Positions 35,748-45,215 of a stretch of DNA of 64,000 nucleotides are shown piece by piece. Position 1 is the first letter of the stretch, and each line of letters begins with the position of its first letter. The notes beneath the pieces are model-generated. The model was not told the DNA's origin. It ran no database searches and saw only the letters and a list, made by a program, of their open reading frames with translations. Source of the stretch: Rhizobium skierniewicense. GTDB lineage: Bacteria > Pseudomonadota > Alphaproteobacteria > Rhizobiales > Rhizobiaceae. Both the position numbers and the translations under genes were made by a program. Where the stretch lies: the NCBI RefSeq assembly GCF_014196515.1, contig NZ_JACIDV010000005.1:62001-126000 (forward strand). The letters are read 5' to 3'.

Positions 35748-36101
35748 ATGTTTATTGCCATGAACCGATTCCGCGTCGTGCCAGGCTTTGAAGAGGCTTT
35801 CGAAACCATCTGGCGTGACCGTAAGCGTCACCTGGCCGAGATGCCCGGCTATCTGGAGTTTCACATGCTGAAGGGTGCGAAGGCTGACGATCATACGCTT
35901 TACGCCTCCCACACCGTATGGGCCACCAAAGATGACTTCACCGCATGGACAAAGTCCGAGCAGTTCCGTGCCGCCCACGCCAATGCCGGTAACAATCGCG
36001 GCAAGGTCGAATATCTCTCTGGTCCGCATTTCGAAGGTTTTGACGTTATTATACACGAGGGCCAGAACGGCGAAGACCTACCCGTGGCAGCGCAAGCATG
36101 A
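35748..36101 (+). CDS. Heme-degrading monooxygenase, IsdG/HmuQ-like (ABM fold)
   Basis: 117 residues of the antibiotic-biosynthesis-monooxygenase fold: MFIAMNRFRVVPGFEEAFET, then LEFHMLKGAKADDHTLYASH with a candidate heme-ligand His, and WTKSEQFRAAHANAG. Members of this type (IsdG, HmuQ, HmuD) open heme in the cytoplasm and release iron. The position, divergent from hmuTUV and translationally coupled to hutX, supports this role. GGGAG precedes the ATG. Confidence 0.85.
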   Translation: MFIAMNRFRVVPGFEEAFETIWRDRKRHLAEMPGYLEFHMLKGAKADDHTLYASHTVWATKDDFTAWTKSEQFRAAHANAGNNRGKVEYLSGPHFEGFDVIIHEGQNGEDLPVAAQA

Positions 36102-36604
36102 GCGACACTGCCATGATAGCGCGCGCGAAAGCCGCTCTTGCCGAAAATCCGGATGGGGTGGTGGAGGCCATCGCCGCCAAGGCAGAGGTGACACCAGCAG
36201 ATATTCTCAAGGTTTTGCCGCGTGGTGCCGCCGTCTCAGCTCCTGCCGACAAATTCGACGACATATGGAATGAACTGCGCAGCTGGGGCGAAGTCCTGAT
36301 GATCGTTCAGACACCCGATATCGTCTTCGAGGTTCCCGGGCATCTTCCCGAGGGAACAGAGGGCCACGGCTGGTTCAACATTCATGGCGATAGCCCCATT
36401 GGCGGACATATCAGGAAAGACAATTGCGCCTCGATCGCCTTCATCGATCGGGAATTCCATGGGCGCCGCTCGCTTTCGGTCTGGTTCATGAATGCCAGTG
36501 GCAGCGCCATGTTCAAGCTCTTCGTGCGCCGTGACGAGAACAAGGAATTGCTGGCGGACCAGCTCTCGAAATTCGAGACGCTGCGCGATAGCTTTCTCGC
36601 CTGA
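36098..36604 (+). CDS. hutX: Cytosolic heme carrier HutX
   Basis: 168 residues. The match to HutX/ChuX-type heme-utilisation carriers covers DGVVEAIAAKAEVTPADILK, then FDDIWNELRSWGEVLMIVQT and FMNASGSAMFKLFVRRDENK near the end. It binds heme in the cytoplasm and hands it to the monooxygenase. The start overlaps the stop of that gene (ATGA, 36098-36101). A Rho-independent terminator follows 11 bases after the stop. Confidence 0.88.
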   Translation: MSDTAMIARAKAALAENPDGVVEAIAAKAEVTPADILKVLPRGAAVSAPADKFDDIWNELRSWGEVLMIVQTPDIVFEVPGHLPEGTEGHGWFNIHGDSPIGGHIRKDNCASIAFIDREFHGRRSLSVWFMNASGSAMFKLFVRRDENKELLADQLSKFETLRDSFLA

Positions 36605-36614
36605 CAAGATTGGC

Positions 36615-36649
36615 AAGCCGCCGCCGGAAATCGGGTGGCGGCTTTTCCT
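36615..36649 (+). terminator. Rho-independent terminator after hutX
   Basis: AAGCCGCC (36615-36622) pairs with GGCGGCTT (36637-36644), extended inside by CC/GG, followed by TTTCCTTT. Confidence 0.8.
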
Positions 36650-36789
36650 TTGAACATAGAATGTCGCTTCCGGCATGTCTCACCCCTCCCGACATGCCCT
36701 ATCCATTCAAGGCTTGGTAAAGCACGAGAGGCTTTGCGCCACTCTCGACCTGCGCTATAGGCCGTTCGACACATGATGAGGGAAAGCCG

Positions 36790-37674
36790 ATGACGACCTA
36801 TGTTTTGACCGTGGCCTGCCAATCCAAACGCGGCATCGTCGCTGCTATCTCGGGTTATCTGGCGGCGAAGGGTTGCAACATTGTCGACAGCTCCCAGTTC
36901 GACGACCTCGAAACCGGCAAGTTCTTCATGCGCGTCTCCTTCATTTCCGAAGAGGGCGAGAGCATGGAAGCGCTACAGGCCGGCTTTGCTCCCATCTCTG
37001 CGGAGTTCGGCATGGATGCTGCTATCTACAGCGATGGCGAGCGCACCAAGACACTGCTGATGGTCTCGCGTTTCGGGCACTGCCTCAACGACCTGCTCTA
37101 CCGCTGGAAAATCGGCGCGCTGCCCATCGATATCGTCGGTGTTGTCTCCAACCACTTCGAGTATCAGAAGGTCGTCGTCAATCACGATATCCCTTTCCAC
37201 CACATCAAGGTGACGAAGGACAACAAGCCGAAAGCCGAAGCGCAACTGATCGACCTGATCGAGACCAGCGGCACGGAACTGGTGGTGCTGGCCCGTTACA
37301 TGCAGGTGCTCTCGGATGAAATGTGCCGCAAGATGTCGGGCCGCATCATCAACATCCACCACTCGTTTCTTCCCAGTTTCAAGGGTGCGAACCCTTACAA
37401 GCAGGCCTATGAGCGCGGTGTGAAGCTGATCGGCGCCACGGCCCATTACGTCACAGCCGATCTCGATGAAGGTCCGATCATCGAACAGGACACGGTCCGC
37501 GTCACCCACGCACAATCGGCAGAAGATTACGTGTCGCTCGGGCGCGATGTGGAAAGCCAGGTATTGGCCCGCGCGATCCACGCCCACATCCACCACCGCA
37601 CCTTCATCAACGGCAACCGCACCGTCGTCTTCCCACCCAGCCCAGGCTCATACGCATCAGAGCGGATGGGCTAA
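36790..37674 (+). CDS. purU: Formyltetrahydrofolate deformylase PurU
   Basis: 294 residues: an N-terminal ACT domain (YVLTVACQSKRGIVAAISGY) and a formyl-transferase-type catalytic domain with the conserved NIHHSFLPSFKGANPY, GATAHYVTADLDEGPII and an essential Asp. It hydrolyses 10-formyl-THF to formate and THF, balancing one-carbon units; the ACT domain senses Met/Gly in E. coli. GAGGGAAA precedes the ATG. It stands alone. Rhizobial genomes often carry several PurU paralogues. Confidence 0.93.
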   Translation: MTTYVLTVACQSKRGIVAAISGYLAAKGCNIVDSSQFDDLETGKFFMRVSFISEEGESMEALQAGFAPISAEFGMDAAIYSDGERTKTLLMVSRFGHCLNDLLYRWKIGALPIDIVGVVSNHFEYQKVVVNHDIPFHHIKVTKDNKPKAEAQLIDLIETSGTELVVLARYMQVLSDEMCRKMSGRIINIHHSFLPSFKGANPYKQAYERGVKLIGATAHYVTADLDEGPIIEQDTVRVTHAQSAEDYVSLGRDVESQVLARAIHAHIHHRTFINGNRTVVFPPSPGSYASERMG

Positions 37675-37777
37675 AGTTTTTCATCCACAAAAACTTGGAA
37701 TTTATTTTCGGTGGTGAGCAACCGACTGCCTCGTGCAACCGTTTGTTCTGCGTTGTCACACACCAGAGGTGTCCCTC

Positions 37778-38173
37778 ATGAAAAAGTTGATTATCGCCAG
37801 CGCCGCGCTTCTTCTCGCGGCAGGGTCTTCGTTCGCCCAACAGCCACCGCCACCACCACCAGCCGGTGGACCGGTCCCCGGTCAACAGGTCGATGCACCG
37901 CCACCACCACCACCACCACCGCCAGGTCCCGGCGCGCAGGCGGATGCGCCTCCGCCACCTCCGCCCGGCCATTGGGGTCCACGTGACGGTGGTCCGAAAG
38001 ACGGCGGCCCGCGTGACCGCATGATGATGCCGCCACCGCCACCGCCATCGAAGGGCGCGCACTTCCGCCTTGAACAGGGCGAGACGAAGATTGACATCAA
38101 ATGTGCCGATGACGAGCCGATGAAGGCCTGCGCCGATATCATGATGCAGTTGATCGACAAGATTAACGAGTAA
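37778..38173 (+). CDS. Secreted proline-rich protein
   Basis: 131 residues from the ATG at 37778, with AGAGGT eight bases ahead. A signal peptide (MKKLIIASAALLLAAGSSFA-QQ) is followed by about 70 residues of proline runs (six to nine prolines each) broken by Ala-Gly and Gly-Pro, then a folded-looking C-terminal 40 residues with two cysteines (IKCADDEPMKACADIMMQL) that may form a disulphide. The low-complexity tract could span peptidoglycan. No family named with confidence. Confidence 0.7.
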   Translation: MKKLIIASAALLLAAGSSFAQQPPPPPPAGGPVPGQQVDAPPPPPPPPPGPGAQADAPPPPPPGHWGPRDGGPKDGGPRDRMMMPPPPPPSKGAHFRLEQGETKIDIKCADDEPMKACADIMMQLIDKINE

Positions 38174-38189
38174 GTTCGCCAGCATAAAT

Positions 38190-38215
38190 GGAAGTGGCGC
38201 AAGCGCGCCGCTTCC
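38190..38215. terminator. Hairpin between convergent genes
   Basis: GGAAGTGGCGC (38190-38200) pairs with GCGCCGCTTCC (38205-38215) with one mismatch and a four-base loop. No T run, so termination is probable but not sure. Confidence 0.5.
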
Positions 38216-39589
38216 TCAAAAGCGCACAGTCGCCTTCAGACCTCTTCCAGATGCGCCGTCGTCCAGCACAAGCCGCCCGTTGAAAAGCGAGGCAATCTCC
38301 TCGACGATTGCAAGCCCCAGACCCGCACCGGGTGCCGCGTTTCCGTCTCCCCTGGCAAAACGCTGGCGCACCACATTGCGTTTTTCGGCTGAGATCCCGG
38401 GGCCGTTGTCCTCCACCTCGATGTAGGCCAACCCGTTTGTTTTCCCCACCCTGACCGTCACTTCCGCTCCCCGCCCCGCATAGGCGATGGCGTTGCTGAT
38501 GAGATTGCCGAGGAGCTCGCCGAGCAAAAGCGGCTCTGCCGGGATGCTGGTCGCTTCCACGTGTTCGAACCCCAGATCGATGCCCGCTTCTGCGGCGACA
38601 GGGACGTAATCTGCGGTCACGGATTGAGCCAAGGAGACAAGATCGACATCGACAAGGCTCTGCTTTTCTCCTGATCCGGCAGCATCAATGTTGGCCATGC
38701 GCAAAAGCTGCGCCAGAATATGCTCGGCATGCGCGACAGAAGCATCCCCCTTGTGCGCCGCGGCCTGTGCCTCCTGCAAGGTGGATGCCCGCGCCGACAG
38801 CGCGAGCTGGGTGCGGATGATGGCCAGCGGTGTGCGCAGCTGATGGCTGGCATTGCCGGTGAAATGCCTCAGCGCATCCAGCGCCGACTGCAACCGCACC
38901 ATGAAGGAGTTGACGGTTTCCACGAGGTTTTCGACCTCCACCGGCACCGATTGGCGGATGGGGTGCAAATCATTGGGGCTGCGTTCATCAATAGCTTCGC
39001 TGAGCCGATAGAGCGGACGCAGCGAGATCGTCACGGCAATCCAGACGATAATGGCGGCACCGACGATCATGAAGAGAAGACGCAGGGCCGAGCGAATGAT
39101 AATCGCCTGCGCCAAGCGACTGCGGGCAATCGTGGTTTCTGCAACAGTGACGGTAAACGGCACGGAATTCACACCCGTCGATGCAAAGCGCTCGATTGCG
39201 GCCACACGGATGGGCTCGCCGCGAAATTCGGCATCCACGAAAATGGGCGTGTCACTGCGGACCTTTTCCACCGAAGGCAAGTTTTGGTAGCCCGTCAGAA
39301 ACTGACCGTTCGGGCCGTCCACCCGATAAAACACCCTGTCTTGCGCCGCCGATGTCAGCATTTCCAGCGCGACATATGGGATATCCACCTCAAGTGACCC
39401 ATTCTCGGAGACAACGACCCGCTCGGCGATGGCCAGGGCGGAACCGGACAGCACCCGGTCAGAGACGATATTGGCTGTATTGGTGGCTTCGCGGTAGGTA
39501 TCGGCCAGCGCAATGCAGCCGATGATCGCCGTGGAAATCAGAAGCCAGCCCAGCAGGCGCCGCCGCAGCGAATAGGCGGCCTGCTTCAT
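38216..39589 (-). CDS. tctE: Sensor histidine kinase TctE-like
   Basis: 457 residues: N-terminal membrane helix (LLGWLLISTAIIGCIALA), a periplasmic sensor of about 140 residues, a second helix (LLFMIVGAAIIVWIAV), HAMP-like linker, HisKA with the H box ASHQLRTPLAIIRTQL, and HATPase with N box NLISNAIAYA and G boxes DNGPGI and GAGLGLAIV. The pair with the next regulator and linkage to tctCBA identify it as the tricarboxylate sensor. Its start overlaps the regulator stop by four bases. Confidence 0.9.
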   Translation of the reverse strand: MKQAAYSLRRRLLGWLLISTAIIGCIALADTYREATNTANIVSDRVLSGSALAIAERVVVSENGSLEVDIPYVALEMLTSAAQDRVFYRVDGPNGQFLTGYQNLPSVEKVRSDTPIFVDAEFRGEPIRVAAIERFASTGVNSVPFTVTVAETTIARSRLAQAIIIRSALRLLFMIVGAAIIVWIAVTISLRPLYRLSEAIDERSPNDLHPIRQSVPVEVENLVETVNSFMVRLQSALDALRHFTGNASHQLRTPLAIIRTQLALSARASTLQEAQAAAHKGDASVAHAEHILAQLLRMANIDAAGSGEKQSLVDVDLVSLAQSVTADYVPVAAEAGIDLGFEHVEATSIPAEPLLLGELLGNLISNAIAYAGRGAEVTVRVGKTNGLAYIEVEDNGPGISAEKRNVVRQRFARGDGNAAPGAGLGLAIVEEIASLFNGRLVLDDGASGRGLKATVRF

Positions 39590-40266
39590 TGCGCCATCTC
39601 CGGCAACTTCTCGAGATAATAACCAATGCCGCGCGCCGTCTTCACCGTCAGCCCATGCGGAGCAAGTCGCTTGCGCAGACGGCTGACATATTGCTCGATC
39701 GCATTGCCGGACAGTTCGTCATCGAAACCCGTCAGCGATTGGACGATGGCTTCCTTGGCCACCACCTTTCCGGCACGCATGAACAGCACTTCCAGAAGCG
39801 CCACCTCACGCGCAGGAATATCGAGCGGAATGCCCTCGGCGGAAAAGGTGCGCGACGTCAGATCGAACGACACCTTGCCGAAACTGACCAGCGAGGAACG
39901 CAAACCGGCGTTGCGGCGCAGGAGAACCCTCACCCGCGCTTCGAACTCGGTGATATCGAACGGCTTGGTCATATAGTCGTCAGCGCCGAGATCCAGTCCT
40001 TTCACCCGCTCTTCCGGCGTGCCGCGCGCCGTCAGAATCATCACCGCTGCCTTATCCTGGCGGTCACGCATCGAACGCAGCACCTCGATGCCGTCCATTT
40101 CCGGCAGGTTGAGATCGAGAATGACCAGATCGAAATTTTCAGCGGCAATGGCGGCGTCCGCCGAAGCGCCATCGGACACTACATCCACGGCATAGCCGCT
40201 ACCCCGCAGCAGCGCGGAAAGTCCTTCCGACAGCACCTGATTGTCCTCCACAAGCAGAATTCGCAA
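39586..40266 (-). CDS. tctD: OmpR-family response regulator TctD-like
   Basis: About 226 residues from a TTG at 40266, which has GGAGGG exactly seven bases ahead and gives the normal N terminus (LRILLVEDNQVLSEGL); the ATG at 40281 would lie inside the ribosome site. Receiver with phospho-acceptor Asp in LVILDLNLPEMDG and TKPFD, and a winged helix ending TARGIGYYL. It should activate the divergent solute-binding gene and the tct transporter in response to a tricarboxylate. Confidence 0.9.
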   Translation of the reverse strand: MRILLVEDNQVLSEGLSALLRGSGYAVDVVSDGASADAAIAAENFDLVILDLNLPEMDGIEVLRSMRDRQDKAAVMILTARGTPEERVKGLDLGADDYMTKPFDITEFEARVRVLLRRNAGLRSSLVSFGKVSFDLTSRTFSAEGIPLDIPAREVALLEVLFMRAGKVVAKEAIVQSLTGFDDELSGNAIEQYVSRLRKRLAPHGLTVKTARGIGYYLEKLPEMAQ

Positions 40267-40335
40267 GCAGACGCCCTCCATTTGGATCGAATTTATCCAA
40301 GCCTACCCGTCTTGTGAATGGCAAGGGCCTGCGGC

Positions 40336-41415
40336 ATGATCTTTTCCATGCGTATTCTTCTATCCCTCTGTCTTTTCTTTGGTATCGCCACCTGTTTGCA
40401 GGCGCAGCCAATGGTGTTTCCTGCCCTGTCCGGCAAGGTGGATGCAGAAACGCTCGTGGTCTATTCCTCGTTGGACGAACCTCTGGCAACCCCTATGATC
40501 GAGGGGTTTCAGAGAGCGAACCCGGATGTCGCGGTTTCCTATGAAGATATGCTGACCGGCGAGATTTACGACCGCATCGTGCGCGAAACGGATGCGGGTG
40601 AAAAAACCGCCGATTTCGCCTTCTCCTCCGCCATGGATCTTCAGGTCAAACTCAGCAATGACGGCTATGCGCAGCGATCCGACCTGCCGATGAGCGCCCG
40701 ATGGCCCGCCTGGGCCAACTGGCGCAACACGGCCTATGCGCTGACCTTCGAGCCCGCCGTCTTCGTCTACCATAAGCCGAGTTTTATTACGGAAAAGCCC
40801 CCGGCCAGTCGTGCCGAATTCGTGGATTATCTGGAACGCCACGCCAAAGAGGTGCATGGGCGCATCGCGACCTATGACATCGAACGCTCCGGCGTCGGCT
40901 TCCTGTTCATGTCACGCGATCAGGAACAGTTCGGCGATATCTGGAACGTCATCAAATCAATGGGAACGGCGGGCGTGAAGGTTTACTCCACCAGCTCCGC
41001 CATTCTGGAGCGCATTTCCGATGGTCGGTTCCTGCTGGGCTACAACATCCTCGGTTCCTATGCCGCAGATTGGGCCTCTCGCCATCCCGATGTCGGTATC
41101 GTGCTGCCGAAGGACTACACGGTCGTCATGTCGCGTATCGGGCTGGTGCCGCAGGCGGCCAGAAACGCCGAACTCGGACGCCGCTACCTGGAGTTCTTCA
41201 TGTCGAAGGAAGGTCAGACCATCATGGCGCGGCAGTTGCAGATACCCGCCGTCAGTCCGGATGTGGCGGGGGAAAACACCGCCAACATGATGCAGGCCAT
41301 CCACGGCGCACAATTGCGGCCGGTTCCGGTCAGTCCGGGACTGATGGTCTATCTCGATCAGGTCAAGCGCGCCCGCATCATCGAGCGCTGGAACGAAGCT
41401 CTGCGTGCCCAGTAG
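40336..41415 (+). CDS. Periplasmic solute-binding protein of the TctDE locus
   Basis: About 359 residues from the ATG at 40336, with AAGGGC ahead; ATGs at 40318 and 40348 are alternatives. Signal peptide (cleavage near LQAQP), then a type II binding fold resembling iron(III)-type proteins (LVVYSSLDEPLATPMIEGFQ; late GLVPQAARNAEL). No ABC permease genes are adjacent. Proteins of this kind between tctDE and tctCBA may act as a periplasmic co-sensor that presents ligand to the kinase; that is inference. Confidence 0.8.
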   Translation: MIFSMRILLSLCLFFGIATCLQAQPMVFPALSGKVDAETLVVYSSLDEPLATPMIEGFQRANPDVAVSYEDMLTGEIYDRIVRETDAGEKTADFAFSSAMDLQVKLSNDGYAQRSDLPMSARWPAWANWRNTAYALTFEPAVFVYHKPSFITEKPPASRAEFVDYLERHAKEVHGRIATYDIERSGVGFLFMSRDQEQFGDIWNVIKSMGTAGVKVYSTSSAILERISDGRFLLGYNILGSYAADWASRHPDVGIVLPKDYTVVMSRIGLVPQAARNAELGRRYLEFFMSKEGQTIMARQLQIPAVSPDVAGENTANMMQAIHGAQLRPVPVSPGLMVYLDQVKRARIIERWNEALRAQ

Positions 41416-41657
41416 ACGGATTTCAAAAATTAATAGACAGTAAATGTGTCGAGGAGTTGCCAAGCGTCAGTTAGATGACAGCTTTCTATGGTGCTGTACA
41501 ATTCTTCGTTCATCCGTGGAGGCGGACTGAAGAAGCGGGAGGAAAGTCTCACAGGACAGATGGTTCGGGTTGCTATTGCCACCCTTGATGTCGTCCATGC
41601 GCGCCCCTTCCGCGATCACAACAACAATGCCAAAACGGCATACAAGGAGGGTTCCCT

Positions 41658-42602
41658 TTGAAGCATTTTCTCATCGCTTCGCTTCTCGCAGGCGCAATCG
41701 CACTTCCGGCAGCAGCAGCTGACTACACCATCATCGCCCCGGCAAACCCTGGCGGCGGCTGGGACCAGACGGCGCGTTCGTTGCAGAGCGTGCTGCAGGA
41801 AGAAGGCATCTCCAAGCGCGTTCAGGTTCAGAACGTTCCAGGCGCGGGCGGCACCATCGGTCTTGCACAGTTCGCAAGCCAGCAGAGCGGCAACCCGAAT
41901 GCGTTGATCGTCGGCGGCTACGTGATGGTTGGCGCCATTCTCACCAACAAGGCTCCGGTTACGCTGAAGGACGTCACGCCCATTGCGCGTCTAACCGGTG
42001 AGTACGAAGCCATCGTCGTTCCTGCATCGTCGCCCATCGAAAACATCGGACAGCTCATCGAGCAGCTCAAGAAAGATCCGGGCAGCGTATCCTGGGGCGG
42101 CGGTTCCGCTGGCGGCACCGACCACATTACGGCTGGCCTGATTGCCAAGGCTGCAGGCGTCGACCCGACCAAGATCAACTACATCGCCTATTCCGGTGGC
42201 GGCGAAGCACTCGCTTCCATTCTTGGCGCACAGGTCACCGCCGGCATCTCCAGCTACGGCGAATTCGAAAGCCAGGTTAAATCAGGCACGGTTCGCATTC
42301 TGGCGATTTCCAGCGAGCAGAAGCTCGAAGGCATCGATGCGCCCACACTGAAGGAAAGCGGCCTTGATGTCGTCATCCAGAACTGGCGCATGGTTGCAGC
42401 TCCTCCAGGCCTGACGCCTGAGCAGGAAAAGGCTGTTGGCGCCGATATCGAAAAGCTGGTGAAGTCTGCCAAGTGGCAGGAAACACTGAAGACCAAGGGC
42501 TGGATGGACACCTACCTCGCTGGCGATGCCTTCAAGGCACAGCTTGAAAAAGACACGGCGTCGACCGAAACCATTCTTAAAGACATCGGACTGGTAAAAT
42601 GA
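41658..42602 (+). CDS. tctC: Tripartite tricarboxylate transporter, binding protein TctC
   Basis: 314 residues from a TTG at 41658, with a perfect AAGGAGG seven bases ahead. Signal peptide (cleavage near PAAAA-DYT) and the Bug/TctC fold: IIAPANPGGGWDQTARSLQS near the start and GAGGTIGLAQFASQ. It captures citrate or a similar acid in the periplasm for TctAB. The stop overlaps the tctB start (ATGA). The 240-base gap upstream probably contains the TctD-controlled promoter. Confidence 0.92.
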   Translation: MKHFLIASLLAGAIALPAAAADYTIIAPANPGGGWDQTARSLQSVLQEEGISKRVQVQNVPGAGGTIGLAQFASQQSGNPNALIVGGYVMVGAILTNKAPVTLKDVTPIARLTGEYEAIVVPASSPIENIGQLIEQLKKDPGSVSWGGGSAGGTDHITAGLIAKAAGVDPTKINYIAYSGGGEALASILGAQVTAGISSYGEFESQVKSGTVRILAISSEQKLEGIDAPTLKESGLDVVIQNWRMVAAPPGLTPEQEKAVGADIEKLVKSAKWQETLKTKGWMDTYLAGDAFKAQLEKDTASTETILKDIGLVK

Positions 42603-43093
42603 GCCAGGGTTCATCCCCTTCCCAACCCACAAAGCGCCGCCCTGATTGGGCGGCGTTCGCCATCGCCGTGTTTTTGGTGGCCGTTGCAGCCGTCATCTTC
42701 TGGGATTCTGCACGGCTTGCCAGCGTCACCGGCTATTCTCCGGTTGGCCCGGCAACCGTTCCTTACGCCATTGGTATCTGTCTTATCGGGCTGGCGATCT
42801 GGACGGCGATCGAGGCGTGGCGCAATGAGTTTCCGACCCGTGACAAACAGGAAATGGGACCTGTTTTCTGGGTCATCGCGGGTCTTGCCGCACAGATGCT
42901 GCTCCTGAAAATCGCCGGGTTTTCGATCGCGACAGGTCTGCTCTTTGCCCTTACGGCGCGTGCTTTCGGTAAACGCAAGCTCTGGTATTCGATCCCCATC
43001 GGCATCGTTTTCAGCTTCGTCATCTGGGTTATCTTTGCGCAACTGCTGCAATTGTCGCTGCCCGCTGGACCCTTGGAACGGCTGTTTTTCTAA
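42599..43093 (+). CDS. tctB: Tripartite tricarboxylate transporter, small membrane subunit TctB
   Basis: 164 residues with four predicted helices, the length and topology of TctB (IAVFLVAVAAVIFWDSA; VIAGLAAQMLLLKIAGF; FSFVIWVIFAQLLQLSLP). Sequence conservation is low in this family, so order between tctC and tctA is the main evidence. Confidence 0.88.
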   Translation: MSQGSSPSQPTKRRPDWAAFAIAVFLVAVAAVIFWDSARLASVTGYSPVGPATVPYAIGICLIGLAIWTAIEAWRNEFPTRDKQEMGPVFWVIAGLAAQMLLLKIAGFSIATGLLFALTARAFGKRKLWYSIPIGIVFSFVIWVIFAQLLQLSLPAGPLERLFF

Positions 43094-43189
43094 CGGCCGA
43101 TCCACCCGATAAACAATGAAGACATGAAGCCTGGGCGCTCCGTATATGGGGCGCAACCGCCGCTTCACCCGACAGGGGGACAACTGTCC

Positions 43190-44707
43190 ATGAGCACTTT
43201 TGAATTTCTGCTGCAAGGTATCGCGATTGCGGCGCAACCGATGAACCTTCTCTATGCGCTGATCGGGGTCACGCTCGGCACCGCTGTTGGCGTTCTGCCC
43301 GGCATTGGCCCTGCGCTGACCGTCGCGCTCCTGTTGCCGGTCACCTACCAGCTTGATCCTGCGGGATCGCTGATCATGTTTGCTGGAATTTATTACGGCG
43401 GCATGTATGGCGGCTCTACCACGTCGATCCTGCTCAACACACCCGGCGAAAGCGCTTCCATCGTCACCGCACTGGAAGGCAACAAAATGGCACGCGCGGG
43501 GCGCGGAGGACCGGCCCTGGCAACCGCTGCCATCGGCTCGTTCGTTGCAGGCCTCATCGCCACCATCGCGCTGGCCTTCGTGGCACCTTACATTGTCAAG
43601 CTGGCGCTTGTATTTGGACCGCGCGAATATTTCGCGCTGATGGTTCTGGCCTTCGTAACCGTCTCATCCGCCTTCGGTGATTCCGCCCTGCGCGGTCTCA
43701 CTTCGCTCTTTATCGGCTTCACGCTTGCGATCGTCGGCATCGACCAGTTGACCGGGCAGACACGCATGAGCTTCGGCGTTCCCGACCTGCTGGATGGTGT
43801 TGAGGTCACCACGCTTGCCGTTGCCATGTTCGCCATCGGCGAAACGCTGTTCATCGTCGCCCAAGGCCAGAGCGGCGACGAAAAGGTCGAAGCCGTCAAG
43901 GGGTCGGTCTGGATGAGCGCGCAGGATTGGGCTCGTTCGTGGAAGCCATGGTTGCGTGGCACGCTGATCGGCTTCCCCATCGGCGCCATGCCGGCGGGCG
44001 GCGCTGAAATCGGCACGTTCCTGTCCTATGCCACGGAAAAGAAGCTATCGAAGCACCCGGAAGAATTCGGCCACGGCGCCATCGAGGGTGTTGCCGGTCC
44101 GGAAGCCGCCAACAATGCATCGGCTGCCGGTACGCTGGTGCCGCTTTTGACGCTTGGTCTACCGACAACCGCGACAGCTGCGATCATGCTGGCCGGTTTC
44201 CAGCAGTTCGGCCTTCAGCCAGGTCCGCTGCTATTCGCAACGAACCCGCAACTCGTCTGGGGCCTGATTGCCAGCCTGTTCATCGCCAATGTGATGCTGC
44301 TGGTTCTCAACCTGCCACTGATCGGCCTGTGGGTAAAGCTGCTGACGATTCCCAAGCCTTGGCTCTATGCAGGTATTCTTCTGTTCGCAACGCTCGGTAC
44401 GATTGGCGCGAACCCATCCGTGTTCGAACTCGGTATGCTGCTCGCCTTTGGTATCCTCGGCTATATTATGCGGATTTTCGGCTACCCGATCGCGCCTGCC
44501 GTCGTTGGTCTCATCCTCGGACCTCTTGCCGAACAGCAATTGCGCCGTGCGCTCGCCATCGGTCAGGGAGACCCCTCCGTGCTCTTCACGTCGTGGATTG
44601 CGGTCGCCCTGTTTATCGTTGCCGCTGCCGCCTTCCTCATTCCGCTCATCATGCGTATTCGGGGTCGTGGTCAGGTGCTGACGCAGCTTGCCGCCAACGA
44701 AGACTGA
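43190..44707 (+). CDS. tctA: Tripartite tricarboxylate transporter, large permease TctA
   Basis: About 505 residues from the ATG at 43190, with AGGGGGA nine bases ahead; an ATG at 43124 lies upstream of this site and is unlikely. TctA hallmarks: [40 protein letters not shown] and later [20 protein letters not shown]. It forms the proton- or sodium-coupled channel with TctB. A strong terminator ends the operon. Confidence 0.94.
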   Translation: MSTFEFLLQGIAIAAQPMNLLYALIGVTLGTAVGVLPGIGPALTVALLLPVTYQLDPAGSLIMFAGIYYGGMYGGSTTSILLNTPGESASIVTALEGNKMARAGRGGPALATAAIGSFVAGLIATIALAFVAPYIVKLALVFGPREYFALMVLAFVTVSSAFGDSALRGLTSLFIGFTLAIVGIDQLTGQTRMSFGVPDLLDGVEVTTLAVAMFAIGETLFIVAQGQSGDEKVEAVKGSVWMSAQDWARSWKPWLRGTLIGFPIGAMPAGGAEIGTFLSYATEKKLSKHPEEFGHGAIEGVAGPEAANNASAAGTLVPLLTLGLPTTATAAIMLAGFQQFGLQPGPLLFATNPQLVWGLIASLFIANVMLLVLNLPLIGLWVKLLTIPKPWLYAGILLFATLGTIGANPSVFELGMLLAFGILGYIMRIFGYPIAPAVVGLILGPLAEQQLRRALAIGQGDPSVLFTSWIAVALFIVAAAAFLIPLIMRIRGRGQVLTQLAANED

Positions 44708-44730
44708 TAAAACAATCCTCCCAAGGACCG

Positions 44731-44762
44731 GCCCCGCATTCGAAAGGATGCGGGGCTTTTTT
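44731..44762 (+). terminator. Rho-independent terminator of tctCBA
   Basis: GCCCCGCAT (44731-44739) pairs with ATGCGGGGC (44748-44756), followed by six T. Confidence 0.9.
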
Positions 44763-44768
44763 ATGTCC

Positions 44769-44793
44769 GGAACGCAAAGGCTACAGGTTGGTT
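44769..44793 (+). promoter_or_regulatory. Predicted EcfG promoter of the small lipoprotein gene
   Basis: GGAAC (44769-44773), 16 bases, GGTT (44790-44793). Spacing fits EcfG; the first base of the -10 element is G rather than C. It lies just beyond the tctA terminator and 39 bases before the lipoprotein ATG. Confidence 0.55.
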
Positions 44794-44831
44794 ATAATTG
44801 TATGACTGAGCTTGAACAGAGGAACACGGGA

Positions 44832-45098
44832 ATGAAGAAAACCGCCGCTCTCTTGTGCGCCGTCGCACTTGCCTCATGCACAACAGCGACATCCCCTATC
44901 GAACCCATCCCAGGCAGCATCACCTATGGCGGACAGCCGCGAACAAAGCTCACCAAGTCGCCCGTTGGAAGCACGCTGAGGCACGATTTCAACATGGGAG
45001 ATGGCCGGCGTGCTTACGAGACCTACCGCATCGCGCCGGACCGCTCCCTCGTCCTGATGAACCGTGTGATCATGAGCGATGTGCCGCCTGACCGGTGA
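44832..45098 (+). CDS. Small lipoprotein, hypothetical
   Basis: 88 residues from the ATG at 44832, with GAGGA about nine bases ahead. A lipoprotein signal (MKKTAALLCAVALASC, Cys at residue 16) precedes a mature part of about 70 residues with ITYGGQPRTKLTKSPVGSTL and a C-terminal beta segment. No known family. A predicted EcfG promoter upstream suggests general-stress expression. Confidence 0.68.
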   Translation: MKKTAALLCAVALASCTTATSPIEPIPGSITYGGQPRTKLTKSPVGSTLRHDFNMGDGRRAYETYRIAPDRSLVLMNRVIMSDVPPDR

Positions 45099-45134
45099 GC
45101 GTCACACGAAATGTTTCATACACGGACAGATTTT

Positions 45135-45159
45135 GGAACGACTGACGCTCCCACTCGTT
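45135..45159 (+). promoter_or_regulatory. Predicted EcfG promoter of dps
   Basis: GGAAC (45135-45139), exactly 16 bases, CGTT (45156-45159): a full match to the EcfG/RpoE2 consensus, 56 bases before the dps ATG. Confidence 0.65.
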
Positions 45160-45215
45160 GCTTTCCCGAACGTCTCAAAACAATAAAGTAACGAGTGGTG
45201 TTTCAGGAGAAGAAA

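Noticed and set aside
37840..38060. Tandem repeat or CRISPR-like array
   Set aside because: The repetition is CCX proline codons inside a secreted proline-rich protein; there are no spacers or conserved repeats.
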